Origin: Dama dama
Taxonomy: Eukaryota > Chordata > Mammalia > Artiodactyla > Cervidae
NCBI RefSeq assembly: GCF_033118175.1
Contig: NC_083710.1
Coordinates: 38,037,501 to 38,101,500 of the forward strand
Direction: 5' to 3'
DNA length: 64,000 nt
Below the pieces are notes generated by a model. It searched no databases. It had not been told where the DNA came from and saw nothing but the letters and a program-made list of their open reading frames with translations. Each line of letters opens with the position of its first letter. Position 1 is the stretch's first letter. This document shows, one piece after another, positions 49,079 through 60,240 of this stretch. Made by a program: the position numbers and the translations under genes.

Positions 49079-49175
49079 TAAACCATTTTGAATCCCTAAA
49101 GCGTAATAGTAACTGGAAGAAGCAGACATGAAAGAGGACATCCTATATGATTTCCACGTAAACAAAGTTTAAAAA
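49079..49175 (+). mobile_element. Ancient L1 LINE, start of 3' UTR
   Basis: Short continuation with 'gaagcagacatgaaagagga' and 'tatatgatttccacgtaaac', resembling an L1M-type 3' UTR. Confidence 0.6.
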
Positions 49176-50310
49176 GAAGCACAATTAAGCCATGGTGTTA
49201 GGAGTTTCAACAGTGTTGACCCCTGTGGGAGATGTTAGAAGTTACCGTGGTGGTTTTCCCCGGGAGAGGCTTTCTCTGTGTTTCCATGATTGCCATGACA
49301 AGGACGGAATGGTTTGCCATGAAAGAGACTTCAGCTGCTGTGAAAACAGATGTGATGAAAATGGAAAGAGTCTTGGAAACATGTAAGTCTTGGGCTTTGG
49401 CAGCCTGAATGCACCCCTGTCTTTCCTGAGGCTTAGGTGTTCTGTACATCCTTAGATCTGTTACCCAATCAGTTCTCTAATTGGCTGCAACTCCTTTAAG
49501 ATAGTTTTCTGACCCATGCAAGTGAGTGAACCTTAGGTAGCACCCCGGTTGCCGGGAGACAGCATCAGTGGTGGGGGACTTTCTTCTGTTCACTGTGGGG
49601 TAGTCCTGCTGTGTCCAAGGGATGGTGTGTCCCAGAGGACTGGCCTTCAGAATCCTCCCTGGAAATTCTGGTCTGGCCATTGGGATGCCGGGATGCGTGT
49701 TGTGTTTTCTAGTACCAGGAGGTAGAAGGAGGGTATGAAGCTGGCTGAAGCATGGTTAGAGAGCAGCAGGCTGGAGCAGTGGGGGAGGAGAGGGGACCAG
49801 GCTCTAGACCCTCGGCCACCCGAGTCAGCCTCACCCTCTGTGCACAGGGAAGGAGCCTCAGCTTGTGTGCTTCTGCCAATGACGTCTCTGCTCCAGCCGC
49901 CTTCATATTAAGCTTAAAACTGTTAAGCTTTCTAGAGATGTTAGAAATGGACGTTTTAAATGATCACTTATGTATTTTCTTAACCAAATATGAGTACCTA
50001 CTAAGCGATAGTCTGATTGCCCTGTGGAGAGATTTATCGACGTTACCTGGAGAAGAGGATGAGAGAAGGGGCCGAGGGAGAGACTGCAAGATGATGAACT
50101 GATGAACTCTCGATTTCATGGCTTCACGGGTTTCCTAATCGGGGTGCTCCTCATAGTTTTGTACTTTATGTGGTGGAAGGTTCCCCCCCGCCCAGCCAAG
50201 TATCAAGTGGAAAGCTAGGGTTACAATCGCAGTCCAGTTGTCACTTTACTAAATGCAGCTGTTTTCTGTTATTTGATAGCAATGACAAATCACTGAAGTA
50301 TTTTCAAATA

Positions 50311-50314
<4 letters not shown>
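49176..50314. other. Unassigned stretch
   Basis: No repeat recognised past the L1 remnant. A 64-codon Cys-rich frame (49192-49386) and a 116-codon frame (49752-50102) are present, but neither shows a domain that I recognise. Confidence 0.35.

Positions 50315-50353
<39 letters not shown>
50315..50353 (+). repeat. (GT)n microsatellite
   Basis: About 19 uninterrupted GT units, likely polymorphic. Confidence 0.97.
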
Positions 50354-50355
<2 letters not shown>

Positions 50356-51404
50356 AAATCTCCCCTCTTACCCCGCCCCATCACCAAATCCAGCTATAAG
50401 AATTTGGGGCTTTTAATACTGGCAATTTTTCCTTTGTTGAATATTCTTGTTGATTTTACCTAATGGCCTCTGAAGTTATTTCTGGAAACAATTTAAGAAA
50501 ACAAAGAATTTCAATGAATTTTAAATTACAGTGCCAGATAATGTCTTAAGCTTGCCCAGCTCAATCCCTCTCAAGGTAAAACAACTTTAGATAAATAAAA
50601 ATGGTAGATTCAGAAAGAATCAAGACAAAACCTATGAGCCTCGTGGTAAGATTCTGTTAAGCAATTTCCCTATAGTCCATTTAGAACTTGTACTTCATAC
50701 ATTATAAATACTATTTGTAGCTACAGTCAATTTTGTAGTTATAATCAATAGGTTAAAATCGATATCTACAACAAAGAGTATTTCCTAATTTCATGAACTG
50801 AAAAGGTGCCACCACCCTTTCTTGGCTGGAGATTTCTCCCTCTGTGTCTATCTGTGGACATGGAGATGGAAATACAGAGAAAACCAACCTTCAGTTGCTG
50901 AGTAACCATTCAGCTACCTAAAGATATCAGGTTTATCTTGAAACATCTTAAAAGACTTATTATGCATTTAATAGTGAAAGAATCAAAGATACACAGAACA
51001 AATAACCAGTTGGTATTGTGATATTGGAGAAATGCTTGGATAAATAACAAGTGCAGGAGTTCTTTGGAATCAAAACCCCATGCCATAGGAAAACAGACAT
51101 AAATGCTTCTTTATGTTGCCTTTAGCTCCCTAGGTATGTAACCTAATATCCTTTCTCAAAGCCCAACAATAACTATATATTTATTTAAGCTCTTACCAAT
51201 GTAAATGAGTTAGCAATGCTGATCTCTAGAATTGGCAACAATATGTTTAATAAAATTATGTGATTAGAAGGAATTCTAAGAGGAGATCTTTTCCATCTCC
51301 CAGTCTTGAAATAAATACTGTACTAAAAAACAAGACCAAAAAAAAAAAATCCAGAAAGATGCAAACAATGAGTTATCTGACAGTAGATTTTGTGTATTCA
51401 TCTC
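50354..51404. other. AT-rich unassigned stretch
   Basis: No gene or repeat recognised. An A-run lies at 51339-51350. Confidence 0.4.
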
Positions 51405-51480
51405 TGAAAACCAAGTACCCGGAACAGTATCAGTCCTCAATAAATGTTTATAGAATGAATGATTGCAAAAAAAAAAAAAA
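51405..51480 (+). mobile_element. Probable L2 LINE 3' end followed by an A-run
   Basis: 'cagtcctcaataaatgttta' followed by 'tagaatgaatga' matches the typical L2 terminus. A run of about 14 A follows, which L2 does not normally carry and which may be secondary. Confidence 0.5.
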
Positions 51481-51587
51481 GGTATGTGGTGGAAGGATTT
51501 AATCAAACTCGACATAATTAAATGTAAAATCTGTATTCTCTGTTTTTCACTGAAATACATAATTGCCAGCATGTATATATCTTAACA

Positions 51588-51800
51588 GCGCCTTCCCAGG
51601 TGGCGCTAGTGGTAAAGAACCAGCTTGCCAATGAGATGAGCGTTCGATCCCTAAGTCAGGAAGATTCCCTGGAGGAGGGCATGGCAACTCACTCCAGGAT
51701 TCTTGCCTGGAGAATCCCATGGACAGAGGAGCCTGGTGGGCTACAGTCCATGGGGTAACACGGACACAGACACAACTGAAGTGGCTTAGCATGCACACAC
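51588..51800 (+). mobile_element. Bov-tA SINE with 11-bp TSD
   Basis: Sense copy from 'gcgccttcccaggtggcgct' to 'ttagcatgcacacac', flanked by exact 'atatcttaaca' at 51577-51587 and 51801-51811. Confidence 0.96.
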
Positions 51801-51811
51801 ATATCTTAACA

Positions 51812-52889
51812 ATCCTCTCCATTTAATTCAGACTTTCAGAGGCTGGATTTTGCTTTAGTAATGAAATACTTAGTCCCACCAAAAAAAAAAAAAAAGTTTT
51901 TTTAAAGAAGATTTAAGAGTATCTGAGCCTTAAACTCCCAGTTTTTAGCTATTATGTTTATAGTTCTAGATTTTATATAAAGGTTCTGGAAAAACATTTG
52001 TATAGGAATTCTTGATTCCTTTCCCACCCAAGGACAAATATACAAAGGTCTTATTTCTTTGTCTTTTTGATTGTACCGTCAGCGCTTTTGTGTCTTCGCT
52101 AAGATACTGTTTCTACCCAGAGCTCTAGGAGAAGTTAAACAGTTTTTCTGAGAGTTCTAATTTCTTATGCAGAATAGATTTTGTATTCCAACAAAGAGTG
52201 GCTTTTACGATTTCTCTCCCTTCGGCATGATGGATAATTTTCCAAATTTATTCTCAGAGAAGTTTTTTTCCCCCTCTACTCTTTTAATGATCTTCTCTGT
52301 TCTCTTTTTAATATTCTAGAGATTTTCTCAAATCACATGAGGTAAAGTAAAATTCAGCCACCGACTCACTAGACAATCACGTGAGAACTGTACTGATTTT
52401 TCTGCTATACACTATATTATTTTACATGTCCTTTTACACATGCTTCTAAAATTACAACTCCTTAGTACCTGTGTGTGTCTTTGCAAAGCCATAAAAATTA
52501 GAGGATTATGTCTTACTAGAGTGTTTCAGGGGCTTAGCAAAGCTCCAGAGGTCACTATAAAAAGACGTAAGGTGGACTGAGATTGCTGGGCTGAGGTCTG
52601 GCGGTAAGCCTGCCGCAGGGATGCTAGCATCTCCTTGCACTTGCCCCTCCAATTGGATTGCTGTCATAGCTGGATACTGCATGAGCTATTTTTAGTTCCT
52701 TTATAGGATCAGCACTCTTACTGCATGCTCATGCAGTTTGATTTATTTTTCCTTCGTAAATCTTCAGTCCTCTGTCCTCTTCTAATTTCTCAAGTTTAAT
52801 TAGTGATCTTTCTTTAACAAGGGAAGTTCTTTCACTCACTCTGTTCTATTATTGCAGGTCTTTTAGGGAAATTTAAGAGACAGGAAAGC
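51812..52889. other. AT-rich unassigned stretch
   Basis: No gene or repeat recognised. An A-run followed by a T-run lies at 51881-51903. Confidence 0.4.
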
Positions 52890-53145
52890 TTGAAGGAGGG
52901 ATGAAGGGGGAGGCTGGAGTTGTCAGATGTAAGCTTTTGTATATAGAATGAATAAACAACAAGGTCCTATTGCCTAGCACAGGGAACTATATTCAGTATT
53001 CTATGATACAATGTAATGGCAAAGAATATAAGAAAAGAATATATATATATATATATATATGTATAACTGAAGCACTTTGCAGTACGGCAGAAATTAACAC
53101 AACATCATAAATCAACTGCACTCTAATAAAAAGTATTGATTAAAA
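52890..53145 (+). mobile_element. Older L1 3' UTR, with (AT)n
   Basis: Sense 3' UTR of L1MA-like type: 'caaggtcctattgcctagca', 'cagggaactatattcagtat', 'cagaaattaacacaacatca', ending in 'ctaataaaaagtattga'. An (AT)n tract at 53041-53060 replaces the usual 'ggatatatgtatacgta' region. Confidence 0.85.
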
Positions 53146-53699
53146 AAATCCAGGAGACCTTCTGCCTCAACATTTGTACTGAGGTTGCTCTTACCAGGAC
53201 CATTAATGACTTCTTTGACAATAAATGCTAAAGATTCTTCTTAAGTGTATTATTTCAACGGTATTATTTTAATTATGTAAGTGACATCAACACCTTAAGT
53301 TTACAGTTAACTGAAGCATTCCAAATGAATACATCCCAGTGGGGATATGGGACATTTCATCACCTTGGAGAACTGTCTGGTAACTCTTGTTATCAGGCCC
53401 CTTCCCCAGAGGCAGTCATTTGTTCTGTTTTCAGTGGCCATAGATTACTTTTGTCTATCCTTGAATTTCATATAAATGAATCCTACAGGAGGTACACTTC
53501 TGTGCCTGGCTTCTTCCATGCATCATCATATTTTTGAAATTCAACCACATTGTCCTTCTTATCAGTAGCATGGCTTTCCCCCTTTTTTTATTGCCAAATA
53601 TCCCATTATATAAAAACACTGGAATTTGCCTCATCCTCATACCTTAGAGTGGGCCGTGCAGCCACTACCTTTTAAAGGGTCAAGTATGAATGGAATATT
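53146..53699. other. Unassigned stretch
   Basis: No gene or repeat recognised. Some text near 53560-53630 could be a decayed LINE, but I cannot confirm it. Confidence 0.35.
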
Positions 53700-53826
53700 G
53701 TTGTTTTTTACTCACTAGGTCATGCCTGACTGTTTGCAACCCCATGGGCTGTAGCCCACCACGCTCCTCTGTCCGTAGGCTTTTCTAGGCATGATACTGG
53801 AGTGGGTTGCCATTTCCTTCTCCAAG
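53700..53826 (-). mobile_element. Bov-A monomer, antisense
   Basis: Headless unit from 'ttgttttttactcactaggt' to 'gttgccatttccttctcca', with the same 5' boundary as the other monomers here. Confidence 0.9.
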
Positions 53827-53847
53827 ATAGCTGGTGAGAAGTTGTTG

Positions 53848-54030
53848 TATAACACAAGGAGCCCAGCTTGGTGCTCAGTGATGACTCGGATTGGGTGGGA
53901 TAGGGGGATGGGAGGGAGGCTCAAGAGGGAGGTGACATACGAATAATTATGACTGATTTGCATTGTTGTACTGCTGAAACCAACACAACATTGTAAAGCA
54001 ATTGTCCTCCAATCAAAAAATAAAACAATG
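53848..54030 (+). mobile_element. L1 3' UTR end, sense
   Basis: 'aggagcccagcttggtgctc', 'gggatagggggatgggaggg', 'accaacacaacattgtaaag' and 'ttgtcctccaatcaaaaaat' give the standard ruminant L1 3' terminus. Confidence 0.9.
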
Positions 54031-54408
54031 AAGAGTCAAGCATGGAAAAGGGGGATAAAGGAAGAGCCACTCTGCAGTGGCAGACCTGACAACCCTACTT
54101 CAGCTGGGTGACCACAGTCAGTGTCAGCAGTGATATATCACATTGACAGTGTGTGTGGTGATCAGGTGCAATGAGCTAGCACATTTCCTGTGTAATCGTC
54201 CTCCCGACAATCTACCAGCTTCATCTTGAGAGAAGCACCAGATGAATTCCAGCAGAAGGACAGCCTATAGTATACCTCATGAAGCTGTCAGGATTGTCAG
54301 AAACAAGGAAAGACTGAGAACTGTCACAACCCAGAGAAACTAAAGGAGCTTTGATGACCAAAGGTACTGTGGAATCCTAGCTGGGTCCTGAACAGAAGAA
54401 GGATATTA
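54031..54408. other. Unassigned stretch
   Basis: No gene or repeat recognised. Confidence 0.4.
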
Positions 54409-54902
54409 GATACACCATGGAATATTACTCAGCCATTAAAAAGAATTCATTTGAACCAGTCCTAATGAGATGGATGAAGCTGGAGCCCCTTATACAGAGT
54501 GAAGTAAGCCAGAAAGATAAAGAACATTACAGCATACTAACACATATATATGGAATTTAGAAAGATGGTAACGATAACCCTATATGCAAAACAGAAAAAG
54601 AGACACAGAAATACAGAACAGACTTTTGAACTCTGTGGGAGAAGGTGAGGGTGGGATGTTGCGAAAGAACAGCATGTATACTATCTATGGTGAAACAGAT
54701 CACCAGCCCAGGTGGGATGCATGAGACAAGTGCTCCAGCCTGGTGCACTGGGAGGACCCGGGGGAATCGGGTGGAGAGGGAGGTGGGAGCGGGGATCGGG
54801 ATGGGGAATACGTGTAAATCCATGGCTGATTCATATCAATGTATGACAAAACCCACTGAAATGTTGTGAAGTGATTGGCCTCCAACTAATAAAAAAAAAA
54901 AA
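54409..54902 (+). mobile_element. L1 3' end, sense, 5'-truncated, not inverted
   Basis: Runs from 'acaccatggaatattactca' (ORF2 end) through 'gaatcgggtggagagggagg' to 'cctccaactaataaaaaaaa'. It ends in an A-run and serves as an in-window reference for the order of the two inverted copies at 16.3 and 39.3 kb. TSD not clear. Confidence 0.95.
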
Positions 54903-55002
54903 TTAAGATCTTAACTAACAAACTGTGAAATTTCTAAAATATATGATGCTATATGCATTCCTTCGTTGTAGCATGCAACTGTGTAAGATAGTCTGACATA
55001 TG

Positions 55003-55140
55003 TGTGTGTGGGCATCCTAAGTTGCTTCAGTCATGTCAGATTCTTTGTTACCCTGCAGGCTATAGCCTGCCTGTCTCTTCTTGCCCATGGAATTTCCCAG
55101 GCAAGAATACTGGAGTGGTGTGCTATTTCCTACTCCAAAA
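55003..55140 (-). mobile_element. Bov-A monomer, antisense
   Basis: Begins with a short (tg)n tail, then 'ttgcttcagtcatgtcagat' and the body, ending at the A-unit boundary ('tgctatttcctactcca'). Confidence 0.9.
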
Positions 55141-55414
55141 AGGTGCACAATTAATTATCAAATGAGTATAAATAAAGAAAAAAAAAGCTTAATAAATAAA
55201 GGTAAGACCCAAAGAAACAGGACATCTTAGCTGTTAAAATAACCACTTTCTCTCATCATCCATATACATATAACTGAGTCCCATCTTTCTCCTCAAATTG
55301 GGATTGGAGTGAGAGCAGGGGTCTGGAGTGTGGAATGATGACCAGAGTCACTGTTCTTTAAGAAAGAAGGCATTTACTGGATACTGAGTGTGATGTATAT
55401 TGGGGGGAGGATGG
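55141..55414. other. Unassigned stretch
   Basis: No gene or repeat recognised. Confidence 0.4.
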
Positions 55415-55555
55415 GACTTAATCATGTCCGACTCTTGGAGTGGGTTGCCATGTCCTCCAGGGGAATCTTCCTGACCCAAGGACTGAACCTGTGTCTCTTG
55501 CATCTCCTGCTTTGGCATTTGGGTTTCTTACCACTAGCGCCACCTGGGAAGCCCA
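55415..55555 (-). mobile_element. Bov-tA SINE, antisense, with internal deletion
   Basis: The 3' end complement ('catgtccgactctt') is joined directly to 'ggagtgggttgcc', so the central ~60-70 bp of the body is missing. The tRNA-derived head is intact ('agcgccacctgggaagccc'). Confidence 0.92.
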
Positions 55556-56147
55556 CTGAGTGCAGTAGGAATATGAAAATATCAAGCCTGGTATAAATGT
55601 TCTCAGCCAGAATCAGCATTTGAGATTCAGTACGCTTTTTTATTTTCTAACCTCCTCATCAAGGAATAGAAAGGGGGCCACAGGAAGCAGGGAGAAGAAA
55701 TGTTAAAAGAGAAAGCTTAATGAACATCATTATGGTGTTACCACTTTGAGAAGCACCTACAGTCAGTAAACCGTCCCTACAGTCAGTCCTGCAGTCTCTT
55801 TGGGAAGGAAAGTGACTTATGCTCAGAATGTATGAACATCTAATGAGGAGCACACACCACCAGAGAATCCAAAAGTGTTCAAGACGAAAGTCGAGAGAGG
55901 AGACACCCACGTGTAAAGAAGAGCTGAAAGGCAGGAAGATCTAAACAGTGTCTCTAAGACAGTGTAGGTGTTTTAAAATGTGCTTTTATGATTAGAAAAG
56001 TAACACATTTATATTATTTAAAAAACACTAAAGCAATAAAGACAATTAAAAATAATCAGAAAAGACTCAATACTCCTATCAAAAAGATTGGAATTTTTTT
56101 AAAGTGAAAATGAAACTATTTGTTTTCATTATTGTTCTGTCACTTAA
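55556..56147. other. Unassigned stretch
   Basis: No gene or repeat recognised. Confidence 0.4.
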
Positions 56148-56640
56148 ATGAACAATGCAAAGAAATAGAGGAAAATAATAGAATGGGGAAGATTAGAGAT
56201 CTCTTCAAGAAAACTGGAAATACCAGGGGAAAATTTCACACAAGGATGAAATTCGACCTAAGTCGAAGAGATTAAGGAGAGGTGTCAGGAATACACAGAA
56301 GAACTATACAAAAAAGGTCTTAATGACCCGGATAACCGTGATGGTGTGGTCACTCACCTCGAGCTTGACATAGTCAACTGAGCCTTGGGAAGCATCACTC
56401 TGAGCAAAGCTAGTGGAGGTGATGGAATTTCAGCTGAGCTATTTCAAATCCTGAAAGATGATGCTGTGAAAGTGCTGCACTTAATATGTCAGCAAATTTG
56501 GAAAACTCAGCTGTGGCCACAGGATTGGAAAAGGTCAGTTTTCATTTCAATCCCAAAGAAAGGCAATGCCAAAGAATGTTCAAACTACCGTACAATTGTG
56601 CTCATTTCACATGCTAGTAAGCTAGTATGCTCAAACTATT
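56148..56640 (+). mobile_element. BovB LINE internal fragment (linker to early RT)
   Basis: Sense BovB from 'caatgcaaagaaatagagga' to the ISHASK block of the RT. Open frame at 56385-56645. It has no 3' end, so it must be the remnant of a larger insertion cut by a later deletion or rearrangement. Confidence 0.93.
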
Positions 56641-58128
56641 ACTAGGTCTGTTTACTAAGTCACAGATATTTCCTTGATATGCAGTGAATGCTATATTTTG
56701 GTTGAGTTAGTCACTCGATGAAATGTATACACAGCAGTGGAACTACACACTCACTTTCCCCAAATCTTCTCCCTTGTTTTCTGCAGTGCTGACCTGAAAT
56801 TTTTTATGCCATCTTATAGCCAGGTCAGGTCTCTCTCAGCCCTGCATTCCTCCATGGAATGTCACAAAGAGACATGATATATGTAAGCACCCTAATTTTG
56901 CATATGGATTTCTGATTTAGTTTAAAGATGTGTAAAAATGTGTTGAACCACATCTGAAGAAGCAAAGGAACCCTTTTTATTTCCCAACCATCAGCGTGAT
57001 TTATGATCTCTAAACTGTTTCCCGATCCCTTATTTGAAAATTGGCCACAGGAAAAAATGGAAGAGACTCAGATCTAAGGACCTGGAGAGCTTGGAAAATG
57101 GGTATTCATGGATCAAATGCTTGGCATGGACCTTGCTGTCAGCACCTCAGGTGCATAATGCATTTCCAATTTTAAAGAGACTATTTTGATTTTGAAATAA
57201 TTCACACTCAACCCTTTCTTTAGAGAGGTCTGGGTAATGGTTATACAAAAAGAAAGATATTACCTGGAATGAGTTACACCATGCTTTTCTAACTTTTCCA
57301 ACTCAAGCTAATAGGAATGTCATTTTTCCATGGCTTTGATAAATAAAGACTTGAAAAAAAAAAGGGTTTTAATGATCTTATCCATGGCAGGTGCCAGTAT
57401 CACAAGTGAGGCCATAAATCACAAGAGCACACACTGATGTTGTTAAGAATGGGCAGGGAAAATGTGAATGCTTCTGGTCAACTTTTCTTGAAATGCAACA
57501 TTTTTAAACCCTGCTTGTGAGACATGTAGTCTCTGATCTGTCTACCAGTCATAAATCTAAAATAAACGACAACGCTTCCCCAAAAGTCTAGTTTGGAAAC
57601 CCTTCCTCTTCCAGCTCTAGAAATTGTTAAGAGAACTGTCACGAAGGCTGAGTGTCCCTCCACACTGGAAGGTGTAATGGTGGTGGTTAGTTCTTCTCAG
57701 CCACGAGATAAAGCAAGCAGGAGAGATGCCACTCAGACTCTAGATTCTAAATCTTAGAGGTCTCAATCTCTTGGCTACACTGAAGGAGGCTCAACACTCC
57801 TGTGGTTCCTTTCCTGAAGCTCTGAATAAGTCTCATGTTTAGAACTTGGGATCATTGCTTCGTGGAAGCAGGGTTAAGATTTCAGATTCTCACAGAAGGC
57901 TTGACCAATGATGGTTCATCTTTTATCTGAAAATTGGGACAGCAGAGTTGTGAGAAAATTGGAATGCGCCCTGGAGAAACAGGGGCTTAGGAAGAAGGTC
58001 TTCTTGTCTCCTGAGCCCACACACACATGCATACCCTGCAGCTTCCACCCTCGAGCATTCTCTCCTCTCCAGATCCATAGCTTTTTTTTGTTTTTTTTTT
58101 TTTTCAATTTCTTTCTGTCATTCAGAGA
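56641..58128. other. Unassigned stretch with T-run
   Basis: No gene or repeat recognised. The interrupted T-run at 58082-58104 lies 25 bp upstream of the next SINE. Confidence 0.4.
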
Positions 58129-58325
58129 AGGACTTCCCTGATGCCTCAGCAGTAACAAATCCACCTGCAATATAGGAGACCCAGTTCAATCCCTGGGGTC
58201 AGGAAGATCCCCTGGAGGAGGAAATGGCAACCCACTCTAGTATTCCTGCCTCGGAAATCCCATGGACAGAGGAGCCTGGTGGGTTGCAGTCCTTGGGGCC
58301 ACAAAGAGTTGGACACAGAAATAAG
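58129..58325 (+). mobile_element. Bov-tA SINE
   Basis: Sense copy from 'ggacttccctgatgcctcag' to 'agttggacacagaaat'. The A box is slightly damaged. Confidence 0.94.
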
Positions 58326-58704
58326 TCTATGGGTCTCTTTGGATATACTTGCATGTTGTACTGAGGGAAGAGAGGAAACCCACCAGAGATTTTTTGACAA
58401 AATAGAAAACAAGGGAACCAGAGACTAATTACCATGTTTAGACATCCTGTAGCTCTGATATTTTCTGCCAAGATAATAAAGCTAGACATATTTTTCCTTC
58501 CACTTTATTAACTTCTATGCCTTTGCTCTTAAAATGGTCATGTGGTCATTCTCTGTCTTAAAACTCCAGCCTGGTCATGCTGGGTCTACCTTTCCTACTA
58601 TATATGCCAAGAAATCCTTTCTATCCTTCCTGAGTCTCATCCTTTTCTTAAATCATGCAGCTAAAGACAAGCACACAAGCCTAGGAAGTAGTCACTGAGT
58701 GCAG
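58326..58704. other. Unassigned stretch
   Basis: No gene or repeat recognised. Confidence 0.4.
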
Positions 58705-58757
58705 TCACTTGCATTGCAGGCAGATTCTTTACAGTCTGAGCCACCTGGGAAGCCCGA
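58705..58757 (-). mobile_element. Bov-tA SINE fragment (tRNA head only)
   Basis: Only the tRNA-derived head is present in antisense ('gcattgcaggcagattcttt' to 'gagccacctgggaagccc'). Confidence 0.85.
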
Positions 58758-58810
58758 AAAAAGTCTAAATGTTGTTATTATGAGACATTTTGTTTTATTT
58801 ATTTAGTTTT

Positions 58811-58886
58811 TGGTGCCTGGACAGGGACTTGAATCCTGGGCCCTCAGATTAAAAGTCTGATGCTCTACCAGCTGAGCTACCCAGGC
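58811..58886 (-). pseudogene. tRNA-Lys(TTT) retropseudogene with encoded CCA
   Basis: On the minus strand 58886-58814 gives a 73-nt tRNA-Lys(TTT)-like sequence, followed by CCA (58813-58811) and then an A-run. The acceptor stem pairs fully (with one G-T). The D stem GCTC/GAGC and the anticodon stem TCAGA/TCTGA with loop CTTTTAA are intact. The T stem has one A-C mismatch at the last pair, which also changes the first G of the B box. Nuclear tRNA genes do not encode CCA, so this is a reverse-transcribed mature tRNA and not an original gene. Confidence 0.9.
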
Positions 58887-58971
58887 TTTGAGGCTGAGAA
58901 TAGTCTAAAGCCTGAGCATGAACCTGAGTTGCCACAGGGAGTCACAGGCCTTGGTGCCTCTTGTTGGGCCA

Positions 58972-59172
58972 TGTGTTCCCCAGTGGCTCACATGATAAAG
59001 AATCTGCCTGCGATGCTGGAAACCCAGGTTCAATCCCTGGGTCAGGAAGACCCCCTGGAGGAGGGAATGGCAACCCCCTCCAGTATTCCTGCCTGGAGAA
59101 TCCCATGGACAAAGGAGGCTGGTAGGCTATAGTCCATGGGGTCACAGAGTCAGGCACAAATGAGCAACTTCC
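58972..59172 (+). mobile_element. Bov-tA SINE
   Basis: Sense copy from 'ttccccagtggctcacatga' to 'caggcacaaatgagcaact'. Confidence 0.95.
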
Positions 59173-60137
59173 ACTTTTTGCCTTTCACATTGTGAATTAG
59201 GGGATAAATACCTGTCTGTCTGTGCCTTGGACAGTGCCACTAACCTGCAGAGACCAAGGTTCTGAAAGAGGAAAGAGAAAATTTGGTTTAAAGACTCTAA
59301 CATCTGGAACTATAACACCGCCATTATTATTTTCATTAAAATTTTTTATGAATTAAATAGCTTTCTGCTTTTAAAAGGTCTCTAAGGAAGCATTTGCAGT
59401 TCTGGCAGCCCTGGATATCTAAATGCTAGCAACATCTATTTTGTGAAATACAAAGCATATGCTGGCACCTACAGTGGATCCCCGATACATAGATCTATTC
59501 AAGCTTTTATAATTTCATGTTACATTTTCACCTTTTAAATTTTTATTTGAAAAAAAAAAAAGGCAAAATTGGCACTTGATGAGATTGCTTTCCTTTCTTT
59601 AGGTGAAAATTTTCATTTGAAAGATCATGGGTGTGATAATAGTTTAAATATCTACTCTTTCTCCTGCAAAATCAACTTATGAAAATGTTATTTAATTTTC
59701 TTTCAAAGTGGGGTGGGCTCCTAGCCGTAAACAAATAAAACTGGACTTGATTTTCTCTCTTTACAATGTTTTTGGAGCAGAAGCTTGTGGAGGCTGTTTT
59801 ATCTCCCCCAAAGCCTGTTGAGAGTGGAGTTCAGGGAAGGGCGGAGGTCACCCACAGCCTCTTCCATCTTGTCAGGAAGCAGTGAGAGGGCAGCCTGCAG
59901 AGGAAGATCAGAGCGAATCATAGAGTCATTTCTGTGGATGTGGAGCAAGGGAAAACAAAGCTTGCTGCTCTTCCCAGAGAGAAGGCAGTGGATCTGTCAT
60001 CAGAGCTCCAGGTGGTGAAACCTTTGCCCTGTTCATCACACTGCCTGTGTATAAAGGTGTTGGTTGAGAAGTTTATTCCTTGTTAGTTTAGGGGGTTCCT
60101 AGAAAGAGAATTATGGACTTGAAGTCTCTTTGGCTGA
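59173..60137. other. AT-rich unassigned stretch
   Basis: No gene or repeat recognised. A-run at 59551-59561. The 77-codon frame at 59785-60018 lies in a GC-richer patch without domain signal. Confidence 0.4.
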
Positions 60138-60240
60138 CTGAAAGAGAGAAAGAAAGAAAGAGAAAAAGAAAAGGAAGGAAGGAAGGGAACGGAAAGAAGA
60201 GAGAAAGAATGAAAGAAAAAGAGAGAGAGGGAGGAAGGAC
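60138..60240 (+). repeat. Polypurine (GAAA/GGAA)n tract
   Basis: About 100 bp almost entirely of A and G, moving from (gaaa)n to (ggaa)n and back to (ga)n, with only a single T and C inside. No SINE tail is attached. Confidence 0.95.

Noticed and set aside
52890..53145. Endogenous retrovirus LTR
   Set aside because: The tract looked LTR-like at first, but its order matches an L1 3' UTR and no TG...CA ends, primer-binding site or polypurine tract pair was found. I saw no convincing endogenous retrovirus in the window.
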